A DNA stretch of 64,000 bases from Kitasatospora humi (GTDB lineage Bacteria > Actinomycetota > Actinomycetes > Streptomycetales > Streptomycetaceae): NCBI RefSeq assembly GCF_020907985.1, contig NZ_JAJJPA010000022.1, positions 54,544 through 118,543 on the forward strand, given 5' to 3'. Under the pieces are notes generated by a model. That model saw nothing but the letters and a program-made list of their open reading frames with translations, did not search any database and was not told the DNA's origin. The position numbers and the translations under genes were made by a program. This document shows positions 24,971 through 34,256 of this stretch, one piece after another (the stretch's first letter is position 1; each line of letters begins with the position of its first letter).

Positions 24971-26797
24971 CTACGACGCCAGGCATGGCGGAATCGCCGG
25001 GGCGCAGGAGCGCGGTGTCGGGAGTGCTGTGGGCGCGGTGAAGGCGAGTCGGCCGGGCTGGACCTCTGGGGGTAGCAGCGGCCACGCGAGGCGGGTGATC
25101 GCGTCGACTTCGCGCCGGTACTGCGGCAGGGCCGCGCGCAGTTCGCGCTGCCCGGCGAGGAACCGGCGGGCCTCCTGGTCGGTGTAGGGCCGCACCTGCC
25201 CCGCCCGGGCGAGGAGCGCGGCACCGGTCGGCCCGGTCCAGTGGCCGTCGGCACCGAGCGTGTTGTGGAAGACGGCGGTGCCATCGCGCCGGATCACGGT
25301 GAGGTGGTCCACCAGGCGTTGCTCCTCGACGGCCTGGACGCACTCCAGCACCGCCGTGAGGCACCGGTCGTGTCCGGCGGCGGTGGTGAACCGGCCCGGC
25401 CGGGTGCCGCTCCGGCTGACCTCGGCGTAGCGCAGCGCGGTGCCCTGGCGGCTGTCGGGCGCGCGTACGTCCAGCACCAGCAGCTCGACGCGGTGCTCGG
25501 CCCGGCGCCACGCGGCGACGTCGTCGAGGAAGGCGGCCTCGCTGCCCGGGGCGATCTCGATCACCGCGTCTCCGCGCCGGTCCCGCACGTGGGCCTCGGC
25601 CCGGGCCTGCCACGCCTTGTAGTCCGCGCGGATCCGGGCGGAGGCGGTGCGCGGGTGCTCCCGCAGCAGTCGCCGGTAGTCGGGATGGGCCGCCTTGAAC
25701 CGTCCGCCGGAGAGCCACACCGGCCGCCGCTCCCGCAGCGCCTGGCGCACCATCACCGCCGCCCACCTCTTGCCCGCCCCGGGCGCCCCCATCACGTACA
25801 CGACGACGGGACGCTCCTGCGCCACGATCTCCCCGAGGTCGGGGACGACCAGGTTCTGGAAGATCCACTCGTGCTCATCGGCGGACAGCCGGTGGTAGTC
25901 GACACCGGGCGGGGCGGCGATCGGCTGGACGGTGCGCCGTACCGGTTCGGCCAGCGCGGCGGCTCGCTCCGCATCCCGTTCCACTGCGAGCAGCCAGTCG
26001 GCTGGCAGGCGGGTTTGCGCCCGCACCAGAGCGCGCTGTGCGCGGGCCAGCGACCGGCGGAAGACAGTGGTCTCCACCGCATCCCACCACCGGGCCCGCT
26101 CGGCCTCCACCGTCCTGGCCGCGCCCGGCGGGCGCACCCACACCCCGCCGACGAGCTCGTTGGCGTACAAGAACTCCAGGCCGCGCCGCACCACAGTGAC
26201 CCGGTCGACCAGGTGCTCGGTCTCCAGCACGTCCAGGGTGCGGGCTAACTGGCGGGCGCACTCGTCATGGTCGGCCCACGACACGTAGCGCCCGGCCCCC
26301 GCGCCGTCGCCGAGATAGCGTTCCAGCAACCCCAGCTGACTCCAAGCCAGGGGGCATGCCACCGCGACCACCTCGATCCGGTGCCCGGCCCCCCGATACG
26401 CCCGCGCCTGCTCCCGTGCCTCGTCCGGGTCGCCGAACGCGGTCTCCACCACCGCGTCCAGACAGTGGGTGCGCACGTACTCCTCCACCGCTGTCTGCCA
26501 GCGGCGAGTGTCCAGCCGCACCCCGCTACCGGCGGTCCGCACGTTCGTGGCCAGCAGCGCCTCGTAGCGCCGGTGTTCAGCCTTGTAGAGGTCAGCGTCG
26601 ATCCGCACCGCGCCGCCGCGCAAGCTGAGGACCGGCAGCAGCAGATCGCCGAGGACGGTCTTCCCGCTGCCGGGCGGCCCGGCCACGAGCAGCACCACCG
26701 GCTTCTCCTGCGGCACCGCCCCACTGGTCCAAGCCGGAAGGATCATCCGGTTCAGAACGTCCTGGTGTTCCGCTGCGGAGAGCGTCCCCTGCGCCAT
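24971..26797 (-). CDS. tandem zeta-toxin-like kinase
   Basis: Protein of 608 residues with two copies of a zeta/PezT-like P-loop domain. Copy 1 (about 30-230) has Walker A GPPGSGKT (40-47), followed by VRIDADLYKAEH, the ID-x-D-x-Y/F-K pattern that in zeta toxins supplies the catalytic Asp. Copy 2 (about 325-540) has GAPGAGKR (337-344) and WLSGGRFKAAH, so both the Walker Ser/Thr and the Asp are replaced. Zeta toxins phosphorylate UDP-N-acetylglucosamine; substrate here is inferred. No epsilon-like antitoxin lies next to it. Confidence 0.8.
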   Translation of the reverse strand: MAQGTLSAAEHQDVLNRMILPAWTSGAVPQEKPVVLLVAGPPGSGKTVLGDLLLPVLSLRGGAVRIDADLYKAEHRRYEALLATNVRTAGSGVRLDTRRWQTAVEEYVRTHCLDAVVETAFGDPDEAREQARAYRGAGHRIEVVAVACPLAWSQLGLLERYLGDGAGAGRYVSWADHDECARQLARTLDVLETEHLVDRVTVVRRGLEFLYANELVGGVWVRPPGAARTVEAERARWWDAVETTVFRRSLARAQRALVRAQTRLPADWLLAVERDAERAAALAEPVRRTVQPIAAPPGVDYHRLSADEHEWIFQNLVVPDLGEIVAQERPVVVYVMGAPGAGKRWAAVMVRQALRERRPVWLSGGRFKAAHPDYRRLLREHPRTASARIRADYKAWQARAEAHVRDRRGDAVIEIAPGSEAAFLDDVAAWRRAEHRVELLVLDVRAPDSRQGTALRYAEVSRSGTRPGRFTTAAGHDRCLTAVLECVQAVEEQRLVDHLTVIRRDGTAVFHNTLGADGHWTGPTGAALLARAGQVRPYTDQEARRFLAGQRELRAALPQYRREVDAITRLAWPLLPPEVQPGRLAFTAPTALPTPRSCAPAIPPCLAS

Positions 26798-27356
26798 GCT
26801 CCCGTTCCCCCTCTCCCGCGCCGTGGCTGGTCAGGTCCGGTCGTAGGTCGCACGCGCAAGCGCGATCGCCTCGGACAGAGACATACGACGAATGCATCGC
26901 CTTCCCCCGCCGCTACCTACTACCTACCCGAGGGCCGCATGGCGCAGATCTGCCCCACCCACGACGAACTTCCGCCCACCGCATGACCGTTGGCATGCGA
27001 GCGTGCCACACGTCGAGGGACACGGCCTGGAGACGGTGGGATGATTGCAGCGGTCAGGGCGTTCAGGTCCGCAGGCTTGGGCAAGGTGGCCGAGACCCGC
27101 AGCACGCCAGGCCCTCGATTCCGTTGCTGTTGAAACAATGCAGCCGGCACTCGGGCCATCATCGGCCGGCTCGGAACGAGTGCCGCGGCAGAATATGCGA
27201 CCTGACGGGACCACGGCATTCAACCGTGTGTTCTGGGCAGTTGAACGCCGCCCGGCAACACTATTTTCTTCACAGGCCACCTACAGTCCGCGCCCAGGCA
27301 GGCGGAGGACGTCCAGTGTCGCCTTCGTAGCTGGCACCGCAGCCCTGGAGGTCTCC
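26798..27356. other. divergent intergenic region
   Basis: Separates the zeta-domain gene (-) from the synthetase (+). A short plus-strand frame near 26920-26986 ends in YYLPEGRMAQICPTHDELP, which looks like a gene tail without a body. On the minus strand a 17-codon frame (starting near 26882, MSLSEAIALARATYDRT) precedes the zeta gene without a ribosome site. No antitoxin-sized gene is seen. Confidence 0.35.
27241..27269 (+). promoter_or_regulatory. candidate promoter of the synthetase
   Basis: TTGAAC (27241-27246) is followed 17 bases later by TTTTCT, with TATTTT overlapping at 15 bases. The AT-rich patch ACTATTTTCTTC is exceptional in this context and lies about 90 bases before the GTG start. 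Confidence 0.35.
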
Positions 27357-30300
27357 GTGAACGCGTCTAGCCCGTCGTATACCCGACGTATTGGGCCGGA
27401 TGAGTGGACGTACATCGGAATGGGCATCGCGAATGTCTGCCAGCACGTGTACGAGGGCCACGGGGATCTGACCGTCGAGGCTCTGGCCGCGGCCGTGGAG
27501 AAAGCCGGTGACGCCTGCCCCGGGACACGCCTGCACCGGAGGAAGCGGAACTGGGTGGACAGCGGCGTCGCTCCGGCCGTGCGCATGGTGAACCTCGAAC
27601 CGGGACAGGACCTCCTGGCTCACCCTGCGCTGCAGACGACGCTCAACGACGGCGGAGCGACCTGCGAGGTCCTGTTCGTCCCCGGTGAAGTCGCCGGGGA
27701 CGACGCTGACGGTACTCGTGGACGAGGCCGGCCGCTGCGGTTGGTCTTCCGGGGCTTCCATGCGATCACCGACGCGCGCGGCATGCTGGTGTGGGCAGCC
27801 AACGTCTTCCAGGTGCTGCGCGGCGAGGAGCCGCAGGGCGCGACCTCCACCTTCAACACCGGCGAGTTCTTGCAGCACCTGATGCCGCAGGGCCTGCCGC
27901 CCATCCAGCCTGGCCTGGGCAAGGCGGAATGGACCACGCCGATGGCGCCGATCCCCCGTGGGCGGCACGATCACATCTGGCGCAGACGGACGGTCGACGG
28001 CATCCACGCCGCGGTTACCGCCAAGGTGATCGCCGCTGTCGCCGCCATGACTCCGGGCGAGCCCATGACACGGTTCTTCGTCCCCGTCGATCTGCGCCGC
28101 CACCAGCCGGATCTGCGCAGCACGGGCTGGTTGTCGCTGGCCGTCAACCTCGACGTCGAGCCAGGCACCGGCTGGGAACAGGTGCACCAGGAACTGCTGA
28201 CCGGGCTGGCCGAGCGCCGGGAGTTCACGCTGCGCACCGCCCCATGGCTGCTGAAGATGCCGCTCCCGGTGATCCGCTTCTTCAGCGACGGGATGGAGGA
28301 CACCGCGCGCCGCAAACAGCGCTACATGGGCACCGCGTTCGTCGCCAGCATGGGCTCGGTCGATCTGGCGGACTACAGCGCGCAGTCGTTCCGGCCTTCG
28401 ACGGTGTACAGCCTGGGCGGTTCGGGCCCCTCGGCTCCCCCCGGCATCGACATCGTCGAGAGCTCCGGCCACACCGAGATCGTGCTCGCCTGGCGCGATG
28501 TGCCGGGAGCAGTCGAGCGGATGGACGCCTTGCTGGACGCGGTCGTGGAGGCGTTGTCGCCGCGGGCCGATCGGGAGCAGGCCGTCAACCGCACCGAACG
28601 GGCACCCGTGTCGTCGCGTTCGCTGCTGCGGTTGTTCCGTGACCAGGTCGAGCTCACTCCCGACGCGATTGCCCTCACGGGTCCTCAAGGCGAGCTCAGT
28701 TACCGTGAGTTGAGTCTGCGAGCGGACGCGGTGGCGAGTGCGTTGCGGGCTCGGGGCGTGGGTCGCGGTGACGTGGTCGGTCTGCTGGCGGAGCGAACGC
28801 CGGGAGCGATCGCCGGGATCTGGGGGATCCTTCGCGCCGGGGCGGCCTACCTACCGCTCGACGTCCAACACCCGGACGCGCGGCTGGCCGACCTGCTCCG
28901 CGACTCGGGTGCCCGCTACTGCCTGGTGGAGACTCCGCAGCTGGCCCGGGAGCACACTCCGAACGGGTGCGAGCCGATCAGCCTGGACGATCTGCCGGCG
29001 TCCACGGCCGCGCCTGCCCGTGAGCCGGACGCCGACCCGCGGCCCGACGACCTGGCATATGTGCTGTACACGTCGGGTTCCACCGGACGTCCCAAGGGCG
29101 TCCAGGTCGAACATGCCGCTCTGCTCAACTATCTGCACTGGGGCACCGAGGAGTTCGGGGTCGACGCGAGCACTCGGCTCCCGCTGCTGACTTCGCTGTC
29201 GTTCGATGTGTCCGGCACGTCGATCTTCCTGCCGCTGATCAACGGCGGGACCGTGGTCCTGGTCCAGGACCAGCCCACCCATCTGACGCTGCGCCGACTG
29301 CTGGAGGGCTCCAGCGCCACCATGCTCAACCTCACCCCCTCGCATCTGGAGCTGATCGGCCGCCTGGACATCGCGCCGCGGGGGTTCCGCAGCGTCGTCG
29401 TGGTCGGCGAGCAGTTGCGGGTCGAGGTCGCCGCGCGTGCCCAGGAGATGTTCGGCCCGGACTGCCGGATCATCAACGAGTACGGCCCGACCGAGGCCAC
29501 CATCGGCTGCACGGCCCACACCTTCGACCCGGTACGGGACGCCGACCGCGCCGCGGTTCCGATCGGCGTCCCGGCCCACAACACCCAGGTCCACCTGCTC
29601 GATCCCAACCGCCGGTTCGTGCCGAACGGCGAGGTGGGCGAGATGTACCTGGCCGGGGTTCAACTGGCCCGCGGCTACCTCGGCCGGCCCGACCTGGACG
29701 CCGAGCGGTTCCCCAGGCTGGCCGACGGCACCCGGGTGTACCGGACCGGGGACCTGGCCCGGCGGCTTCCGAACGGCGCTTTGGAGTTCCTCGGCCGCAT
29801 CGACGACCAGGTCAAGGTCCGCGGCCACCGCGTCGAGCCCACGGAGGTGGCCAGCGCCCTTGAGGAGCACCACCGGGTGGATCGCGCCGTCGTCGTCGCC
29901 CGGAACCGTCCGGACGGCTCCGGCAAAGCGCTCTACGGCTACGTCCTGGTGAACGCCGAGGTGAGCGCCGAGGAGTTGCAGGCCCATGCCGCCCAGCGGT
30001 TGCCCGCATACATGGTTCCGGCCGCCACTCTCGTGATGGAGGAGATCCCGTACAGCGTGGCCGGCAAGGTGGACGTGCGAGCCCTTCCCGACCCCTTCGC
30101 CGACCAGGCGCACACCGGATCAACCGCCCCGGCCGGTTCGGCCAACCATCCCGACCGGGACCCGATCGAGTCCAAGGTCGCCCTGATCTGGTCGGCCAGC
30201 CTTGGTATCGACGAGGCCCAGATCGACGCCCGCACCGACTTCCACCAGCTCGGCGGCGACTCGCTCTCCTTGCTGACCATGCTGGCCCGCGTCTGCAGGG

Positions 30301-30437
30301 AAGTCCTACCGCCGCAGACGGAGACCGAGTTCATGTCTCAACTCGGCCGGGTCATCGCCGAACCCACGCTCGACACCGTGTCGGCGATCGCCCGGGAGGT
30401 CTCCCGGGTCCCGCTCGGACAGCTGCAACAGCTGTAG
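27357..30437 (+). CDS. nonribosomal peptide synthetase-like enzyme, C*-A-T
   Basis: Enzyme of 1026 residues. Residues 1-420 form an acyltransferase/condensation-like domain with FHAITDARG (about 133-141), a single-His variant of HHxxxDG. Residues 500-900 form an adenylation domain: A3 YTSGSTGRPKG, A5 NEYGPTEAT, A7 YRTGDLARR, A8 GRIDDQVKVRGHRVEP, Lys in PYSVAGKVD. A carrier domain follows (LGGDSLSLL, Ser near 967). No thioesterase or reductase. Pocket residues read by eye (D,V,T,S,V,V,E,I,G) match no code I know. GTG start has GGAGG five bases upstream. Confidence 0.9.
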   Translation: MNASSPSYTRRIGPDEWTYIGMGIANVCQHVYEGHGDLTVEALAAAVEKAGDACPGTRLHRRKRNWVDSGVAPAVRMVNLEPGQDLLAHPALQTTLNDGGATCEVLFVPGEVAGDDADGTRGRGRPLRLVFRGFHAITDARGMLVWAANVFQVLRGEEPQGATSTFNTGEFLQHLMPQGLPPIQPGLGKAEWTTPMAPIPRGRHDHIWRRRTVDGIHAAVTAKVIAAVAAMTPGEPMTRFFVPVDLRRHQPDLRSTGWLSLAVNLDVEPGTGWEQVHQELLTGLAERREFTLRTAPWLLKMPLPVIRFFSDGMEDTARRKQRYMGTAFVASMGSVDLADYSAQSFRPSTVYSLGGSGPSAPPGIDIVESSGHTEIVLAWRDVPGAVERMDALLDAVVEALSPRADREQAVNRTERAPVSSRSLLRLFRDQVELTPDAIALTGPQGELSYRELSLRADAVASALRARGVGRGDVVGLLAERTPGAIAGIWGILRAGAAYLPLDVQHPDARLADLLRDSGARYCLVETPQLAREHTPNGCEPISLDDLPASTAAPAREPDADPRPDDLAYVLYTSGSTGRPKGVQVEHAALLNYLHWGTEEFGVDASTRLPLLTSLSFDVSGTSIFLPLINGGTVVLVQDQPTHLTLRRLLEGSSATMLNLTPSHLELIGRLDIAPRGFRSVVVVGEQLRVEVAARAQEMFGPDCRIINEYGPTEATIGCTAHTFDPVRDADRAAVPIGVPAHNTQVHLLDPNRRFVPNGEVGEMYLAGVQLARGYLGRPDLDAERFPRLADGTRVYRTGDLARRLPNGALEFLGRIDDQVKVRGHRVEPTEVASALEEHHRVDRAVVVARNRPDGSGKALYGYVLVNAEVSAEELQAHAAQRLPAYMVPAATLVMEEIPYSVAGKVDVRALPDPFADQAHTGSTAPAGSANHPDRDPIESKVALIWSASLGIDEAQIDARTDFHQLGGDSLSLLTMLARVCREVLPPQTETEFMSQLGRVIAEPTLDTVSAIAREVSRVPLGQLQQL

Positions 30438-30511
30438 GTGAACGGCGCCCGCCGGTAGGCGTCGCCGAACGCGGTGGCGCAGGCCTCGGCGAGGCCGAGC
30501 ACGAGAGTCCT

Positions 30512-30546
30512 CGTGCGGTGGCGCCGAAGCCCGGCGCCACCGCACG
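30512..30546 (+). terminator. perfect 15-bp hairpin after the synthetase
   Basis: CGTGCGGTGGCGCCG and CGGCGCCACCGCACG form a perfect 15-bp stem with a 5-base loop (AAGCC), 74 bases beyond the synthetase stop and before the convergent MFS gene. It can terminate either transcript. Confidence 0.75.
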
Positions 30547-30664
30547 GGGGCCGCAGGCGAAGAACGAGTGTGACCTGGACCACGACTAGGTCAGGCGCTA
30601 CCGGACCTGGTGCCGGCACGTCACCCCTGGCCATGAGGTCGTGGCCGGCCGGGCCCGCCGCGAC

Positions 30665-31939
30665 TCAGACCGCCGCCGGGTCCGTGGCTCCGCGCTGCGC
30701 CCACCGGGTCACGGGCACCATCGCCGCCCCCGCGGCGGCGAGGAGCACTCCGGCCCCGAGCCAGCCGATCGGTCCGTGGCCGATCACGCCGACCGTGATC
30801 AGCGCCGGCCCGACCATCCCGGCCGCGGCCGTGCCCGCGTTGTAGACACCCTGGTAGGCGCCGGCCGCCCGGTCGCCCGCCAGGTCGTAGCTGAGCGCCC
30901 AGCTGCCGGCCTGGCTCAGCACCTCGCCGAGCGCCTCCACCACGAGGCCGAGCACCAGCAGCACGGTCGCGGCCAGCGGGCCCAGGCCGTGTGCCAGTCC
31001 GAGCAGCACGCAGCCGGCGGCCAGCAGCAGCCCGCCGCGCAGGCAGACCCGGGCCGCCTGGCCGGGCTGCTCGGTGCCGCGGGTGGCGCGGACCTGGAAC
31101 AGCACCACCAGCACGGTGTTGATGGTCATGCCGGCGGCGACCAGGGCCCGCGGCGCGTGGGTGTCGCGGACGATCCACAGCGGCACGCCGACCTCGAGCA
31201 GCGCGAACTGCAGGGTGAGGATCGCGTTCAGCACGGTCACGGTGAGGAACGGAAGGTCGCGCAGTGCCGGGTTGCGCCGCTCGGCCCGGGTCCGGGCCGC
31301 GGGCGGGACGGCCGCGGCCGGGCGGTTCGGCAGCCGGAGCAGCCACAGCGCCACCAGCGCGTAGCTGACCGAGTTGGCGAGCACGGTGAGGGTGTAGGCG
31401 AAGCGGGTGTCGGCTTGCAGGGTCACTCCGGCCAGGACACCACCCAGGCCCATCGCGACGTTGGTGACGGCCCGCAGGTAGGCCCGTCCGGCCACCCGCT
31501 GCTCGGGGGCCAGGGCTTCGGCGTAGAGCGCGCTGCGGGCGGCGGAGACCCCGCGGTCCACCGCGGTGACCGCGCAGGACAGCAAGAGGAAGGCGGGTAG
31601 GCCGTGGAGCAGCGGGAAGCCGGCGCTGAGCACCGCCTCGACGGCGACCAGGACGACGACCACCGGCTTGCTGCCGAACCGGTCGGCGGCCCGCCCGGCC
31701 GGGATGCTGGCCAGCACGCCGCACAGCCCGGCCACGGTGAGCACCACACCGGTCTGGGCCACGCCGTAGCCGAGGATGCGGGTGAAGTAGAGGGCGCTGA
31801 CGGTGAAGTAGAGCCCGTTGCCGAGCGCGTTGACCAGGGTGGTCCAGGTCAGCAGGCGCAGCACCGGGTCGGTGGGGAGCAGGCTTCCGCGTCTGCGTAT
31901 CGCTGGAGCGGGCGGGGCGGCCGTGGTGGTCGTCGTCAT
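30665..31939 (-). CDS. MFS transporter
   Basis: Permease of 424 residues and about twelve helices. It has the loop motif AGRAADRFGSKPVVV (motif A variant) and a long hydrophilic middle loop around 200-220 (RAERRNPALRD). The family includes small-molecule exporters. It is convergent with the synthetase and divergent from the ArsR/DUF5937 regulator, which is usual for regulated exporters; the regulator probably controls it. Export of the synthetase product is possible but unproved. The ribosome site before the ATG is weak. Confidence 0.88.
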   Translation of the reverse strand: MTTTTTAAPPAPAIRRRGSLLPTDPVLRLLTWTTLVNALGNGLYFTVSALYFTRILGYGVAQTGVVLTVAGLCGVLASIPAGRAADRFGSKPVVVVLVAVEAVLSAGFPLLHGLPAFLLLSCAVTAVDRGVSAARSALYAEALAPEQRVAGRAYLRAVTNVAMGLGGVLAGVTLQADTRFAYTLTVLANSVSYALVALWLLRLPNRPAAAVPPAARTRAERRNPALRDLPFLTVTVLNAILTLQFALLEVGVPLWIVRDTHAPRALVAAGMTINTVLVVLFQVRATRGTEQPGQAARVCLRGGLLLAAGCVLLGLAHGLGPLAATVLLVLGLVVEALGEVLSQAGSWALSYDLAGDRAAGAYQGVYNAGTAAAGMVGPALITVGVIGHGPIGWLGAGVLLAAAGAAMVPVTRWAQRGATDPAAV

Positions 31940-31996
31940 GGCGCAAGCTCAGCGCGACGGCGTACGGTGCGGACACTGATTTAGCGTCAGCCTCAA

Positions 31997-32009
31997 TCCA
32001 AGGATTGGA
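31997..32009. promoter_or_regulatory. inverted repeat at the regulator start
   Basis: TCCAA-GGA-TTGGA, a perfect 5-bp inverted repeat ending at the base before the ATG of the ArsR-type gene and covering its AAGGA ribosome site. Its position between divergent exporter and regulator makes it a candidate operator for autoregulation. Confidence 0.4.
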
Positions 32010-33002
32010 ATGTACCGCTTTCACCTCGGTCTCGCGGACGTCACCGCGCTCTCCTTCACCTGGTCACCGCTGCACGAGGCGGTGCTCAGCCTGCGGATGT
32101 GGACCCACCCGCAGAGCTACCCGGCGCAGCAGGCCTGGTTCCGCCGGCTGCGGCCGACCTTCGAACAGCTGGAGGGGTACCGGCTGCTGTGCTCGCTGAC
32201 CGCCAGCAACCGCTACGTGCCCGATTTCCTGACGCCCCGCCCGAGCGGCCCGGCCCCGAGCCTGCGAGCGGAGCTGAGCGTGCTGCGGGCCACCGACCCG
32301 GCCACCCTGCGCGCCGAACTGGAGCCCGCCTTCCTGCCGCACGACCGGGTGCTGCCGCCACCGCTGGCCGAAGGACTGGCCGAACCGGAGCTCCTGCTGG
32401 AGCGGATCTGCCTGGCACTGGAGGAGTACTGGGAGGAGTGCCTGGCGCCGCACTGGTGGCCGCGCGCCCGCTCGGTGCTGGAGGCCGACATCGTCCATCG
32501 GGCCCGGACGCTGGCCCAGCAGGGCCTGGCGGTCTTGCTCGCCGACCTGGACCCCAAGCTGTCCTGGTCCGACGGCGTGCTGACGCTCGACCGCGACTTC
32601 GGCCGGCCCGGCGACCCGGTGGACGTCGAGGTGAGCCGGCGCGGCCTGGTCTTCATCCCCACCTGCTTCGTGAGCTCGGTGAACACCTCGATCAGCGCGG
32701 ACCGCCCGCCCGTGGTCAACTACCCGGCCCGGGGCCAGGGCACCATCGCGGGCGCGGTGGACCCGCCGGCCGGGCCGCGGGTGCTGGAGCAGCTGGTCGG
32801 CGCACCCAAGGCCCGGCTGCTGGCCCTGCTGGCCGAGCCGGCCTCCACCACCGATCTGGCCCTGCGGCTCGGCGTCACCCCGGGCGCGGTGAGCCAGCAC
32901 CTGGCGGTGCTGCTGGCCAACCGGCTGGTGACGCGGGCCCGGCACGGGCGGTCGGTGCTCTACCTGCGCAGCCCGCTCGGCACGGAGCTGTGTCGCCACT
33001 GA
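32010..33002 (+). CDS. ArsR/DUF5937-type transcriptional regulator
   Basis: Regulator of 330 residues. The long N-terminal part (MYRFHLGLADVTALSFTWSPLHEAVLSL onward, split here as one motif per clause: MYRFHLGLADV, then FTWSPLHEAVLSLR) is the DUF5937 domain. The C-terminus (about 260-330) is an ArsR winged helix: KARLLALLAEPASTTDLA, GVTPGAVSQHLAVLLANRLV. AAGGA five bases before the ATG. Ligand unknown. Divergent from the MFS gene, which it most likely regulates; such pairs are common in Streptomyces. Confidence 0.88.
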   Translation: MYRFHLGLADVTALSFTWSPLHEAVLSLRMWTHPQSYPAQQAWFRRLRPTFEQLEGYRLLCSLTASNRYVPDFLTPRPSGPAPSLRAELSVLRATDPATLRAELEPAFLPHDRVLPPPLAEGLAEPELLLERICLALEEYWEECLAPHWWPRARSVLEADIVHRARTLAQQGLAVLLADLDPKLSWSDGVLTLDRDFGRPGDPVDVEVSRRGLVFIPTCFVSSVNTSISADRPPVVNYPARGQGTIAGAVDPPAGPRVLEQLVGAPKARLLALLAEPASTTDLALRLGVTPGAVSQHLAVLLANRLVTRARHGRSVLYLRSPLGTELCRH

Positions 33003-33311
33003 CGGGCCGCCCGCCAGCCGGTGGACGATCCGGCGACAGGGACCCGCTCGGCGGGCAGGCGTGCCCGGTCAGCGGAAGGCCGTTTGCGTCGCCGCCCGTC
33101 CCGGTGGTCGGGTTCGTCGAACCGCACGGCCGGGAGTTGGCCGCTGCTCGGAGTCGTCACGGCCGCCCACGACCAGCGTCGCCGGACCTGAGTGGGCTAC
33201 CCCCTGCCCGGACCGAGCGGAGGCGCCGGACCGGCACACCTCCGGAAAATGCCCAAGTCCGTACGGGCATGTCGTGGAAGGATACGGTTCGGCCCAGGGG
33301 GAGTGAAGTGC
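33003..33311. other. intergenic, no gene seen
   Basis: About 310 bases between the ArsR-type regulator and the following hypothetical gene. Short frames only; no hairpin or promoter of note. Confidence 0.45.
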
Positions 33312-33971
33312 ATGGGACTTGACTACAGCTATGAGGTATTCACGCCTGCTCAGAACGTCGCCAGGGCACTGGCCGCGCTCGTCGAGCTAGCGCCGCGGCA
33401 CCGTCGGAATACGCCGCTCGCGGTCACCCTGCCCAGTGGTGACCGACTCGTCCTCCCGTTCACGTCCGGCTTCAAGAGCGACCCGGTCGACTGCTCCAGC
33501 AGCGGCAGGCTTGAACTCGACACCTCGATCATGGTCGGCGTCGATGACGCGGTGCGCGAGTTCGAGGAGGGTCGTGACCTCGAACTCGACGAACTCGGGA
33601 GGGTCCCGATCGGGTACGTCTACCTCACCGTCCGGTTCGCGCCCGCGATGCACCCGCACTACGCCTCGCTGGAGTTCACCGCAGCCACAACGGGGATGAG
33701 CCTGATGTTCGAGCGGTCCGCGAGCATGAGAGCAGTATTCACCGGCCTCACCGCCGCCAGCGGCGGAGTGTGCTGCTTGCTCGACACCGAGAGCGACACC
33801 TTCCAGAAGGAAATGTGCTGGCTGAACGGTCAGACGACCAAGGAGACCGTTCCCGGCCCCCGCTTCGCGAGCTTCCGTGACCTGGTGGCGGCCTGGCCCG
33901 ACCAGGACCAGCCGCTCCAGCGGGCGAACGGCGACCCCGCGCAGGCTGCCGCACCGGTCGCGTCCGACTAG
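33312..33971 (+). CDS. hypothetical protein, 219 aa
   Basis: Starts MGLDYSYEVFTPAQNVARAL and contains several beta-strand-like segments (LAVTLPSGDRLVLPF, GYVYLTVRFAP) and a DTSIMVGVDDAVREFE segment. No catalytic motif, signal peptide or membrane helix; two cysteines in GGVCCLLDTES. GGGGAG eight bases upstream supports the ATG at 33312. Function unknown; soluble cytoplasmic protein, monocistronic by context. Confidence 0.7.
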   Translation: MGLDYSYEVFTPAQNVARALAALVELAPRHRRNTPLAVTLPSGDRLVLPFTSGFKSDPVDCSSSGRLELDTSIMVGVDDAVREFEEGRDLELDELGRVPIGYVYLTVRFAPAMHPHYASLEFTAATTGMSLMFERSASMRAVFTGLTAASGGVCCLLDTESDTFQKEMCWLNGQTTKETVPGPRFASFRDLVAAWPDQDQPLQRANGDPAQAAAPVASD

Positions 33972-34083
33972 CTAGCCTCGACCTTTTGTGACAACGGGCT
34001 CCTCGAGCGCGGCCTCACGCTGGACCGGCCGTCGGGCCGGTCACCGGCTGGGGACACGCGGCGCCGGTGAGGGCGCGGGGGAA

Positions 34084-34203
34084 GGTTCTGAGGAGCTCCT
34101 GGCACCTCGGGACCCTTCGACGCCCGCCGGGTGGGCCGGCGGGGGGTTCTGAGGGGCTCCTGGCACCTCGGGACCCTTCGACGCCCGCCGGGTGGGCCGG
34201 CGG
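34084..34203. repeat. 61-bp tandem duplication
   Basis: Two head-to-tail copies starting GGTTCTGAGG at 34084 and 34145, identical for about 58 of 59 compared bases. Each contains GCTCCTGGCACCTCGGGACC and ends in GTGGGCCGGCGG. It lies between the hypothetical gene and the membrane protein at 34257 and may affect the spacing of that gene's promoter. Confidence 0.85.
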
Positions 34204-34256
34204 CACTTCGGTTAGCGTCGACCGTGGGGCCCGGACGACGGTCGGAGGACGGTGGC

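Noticed and set aside
26832..26882. 17-codon antitoxin-like peptide upstream of the zeta gene
   Set aside because: No ribosome site, far shorter than epsilon antitoxins.
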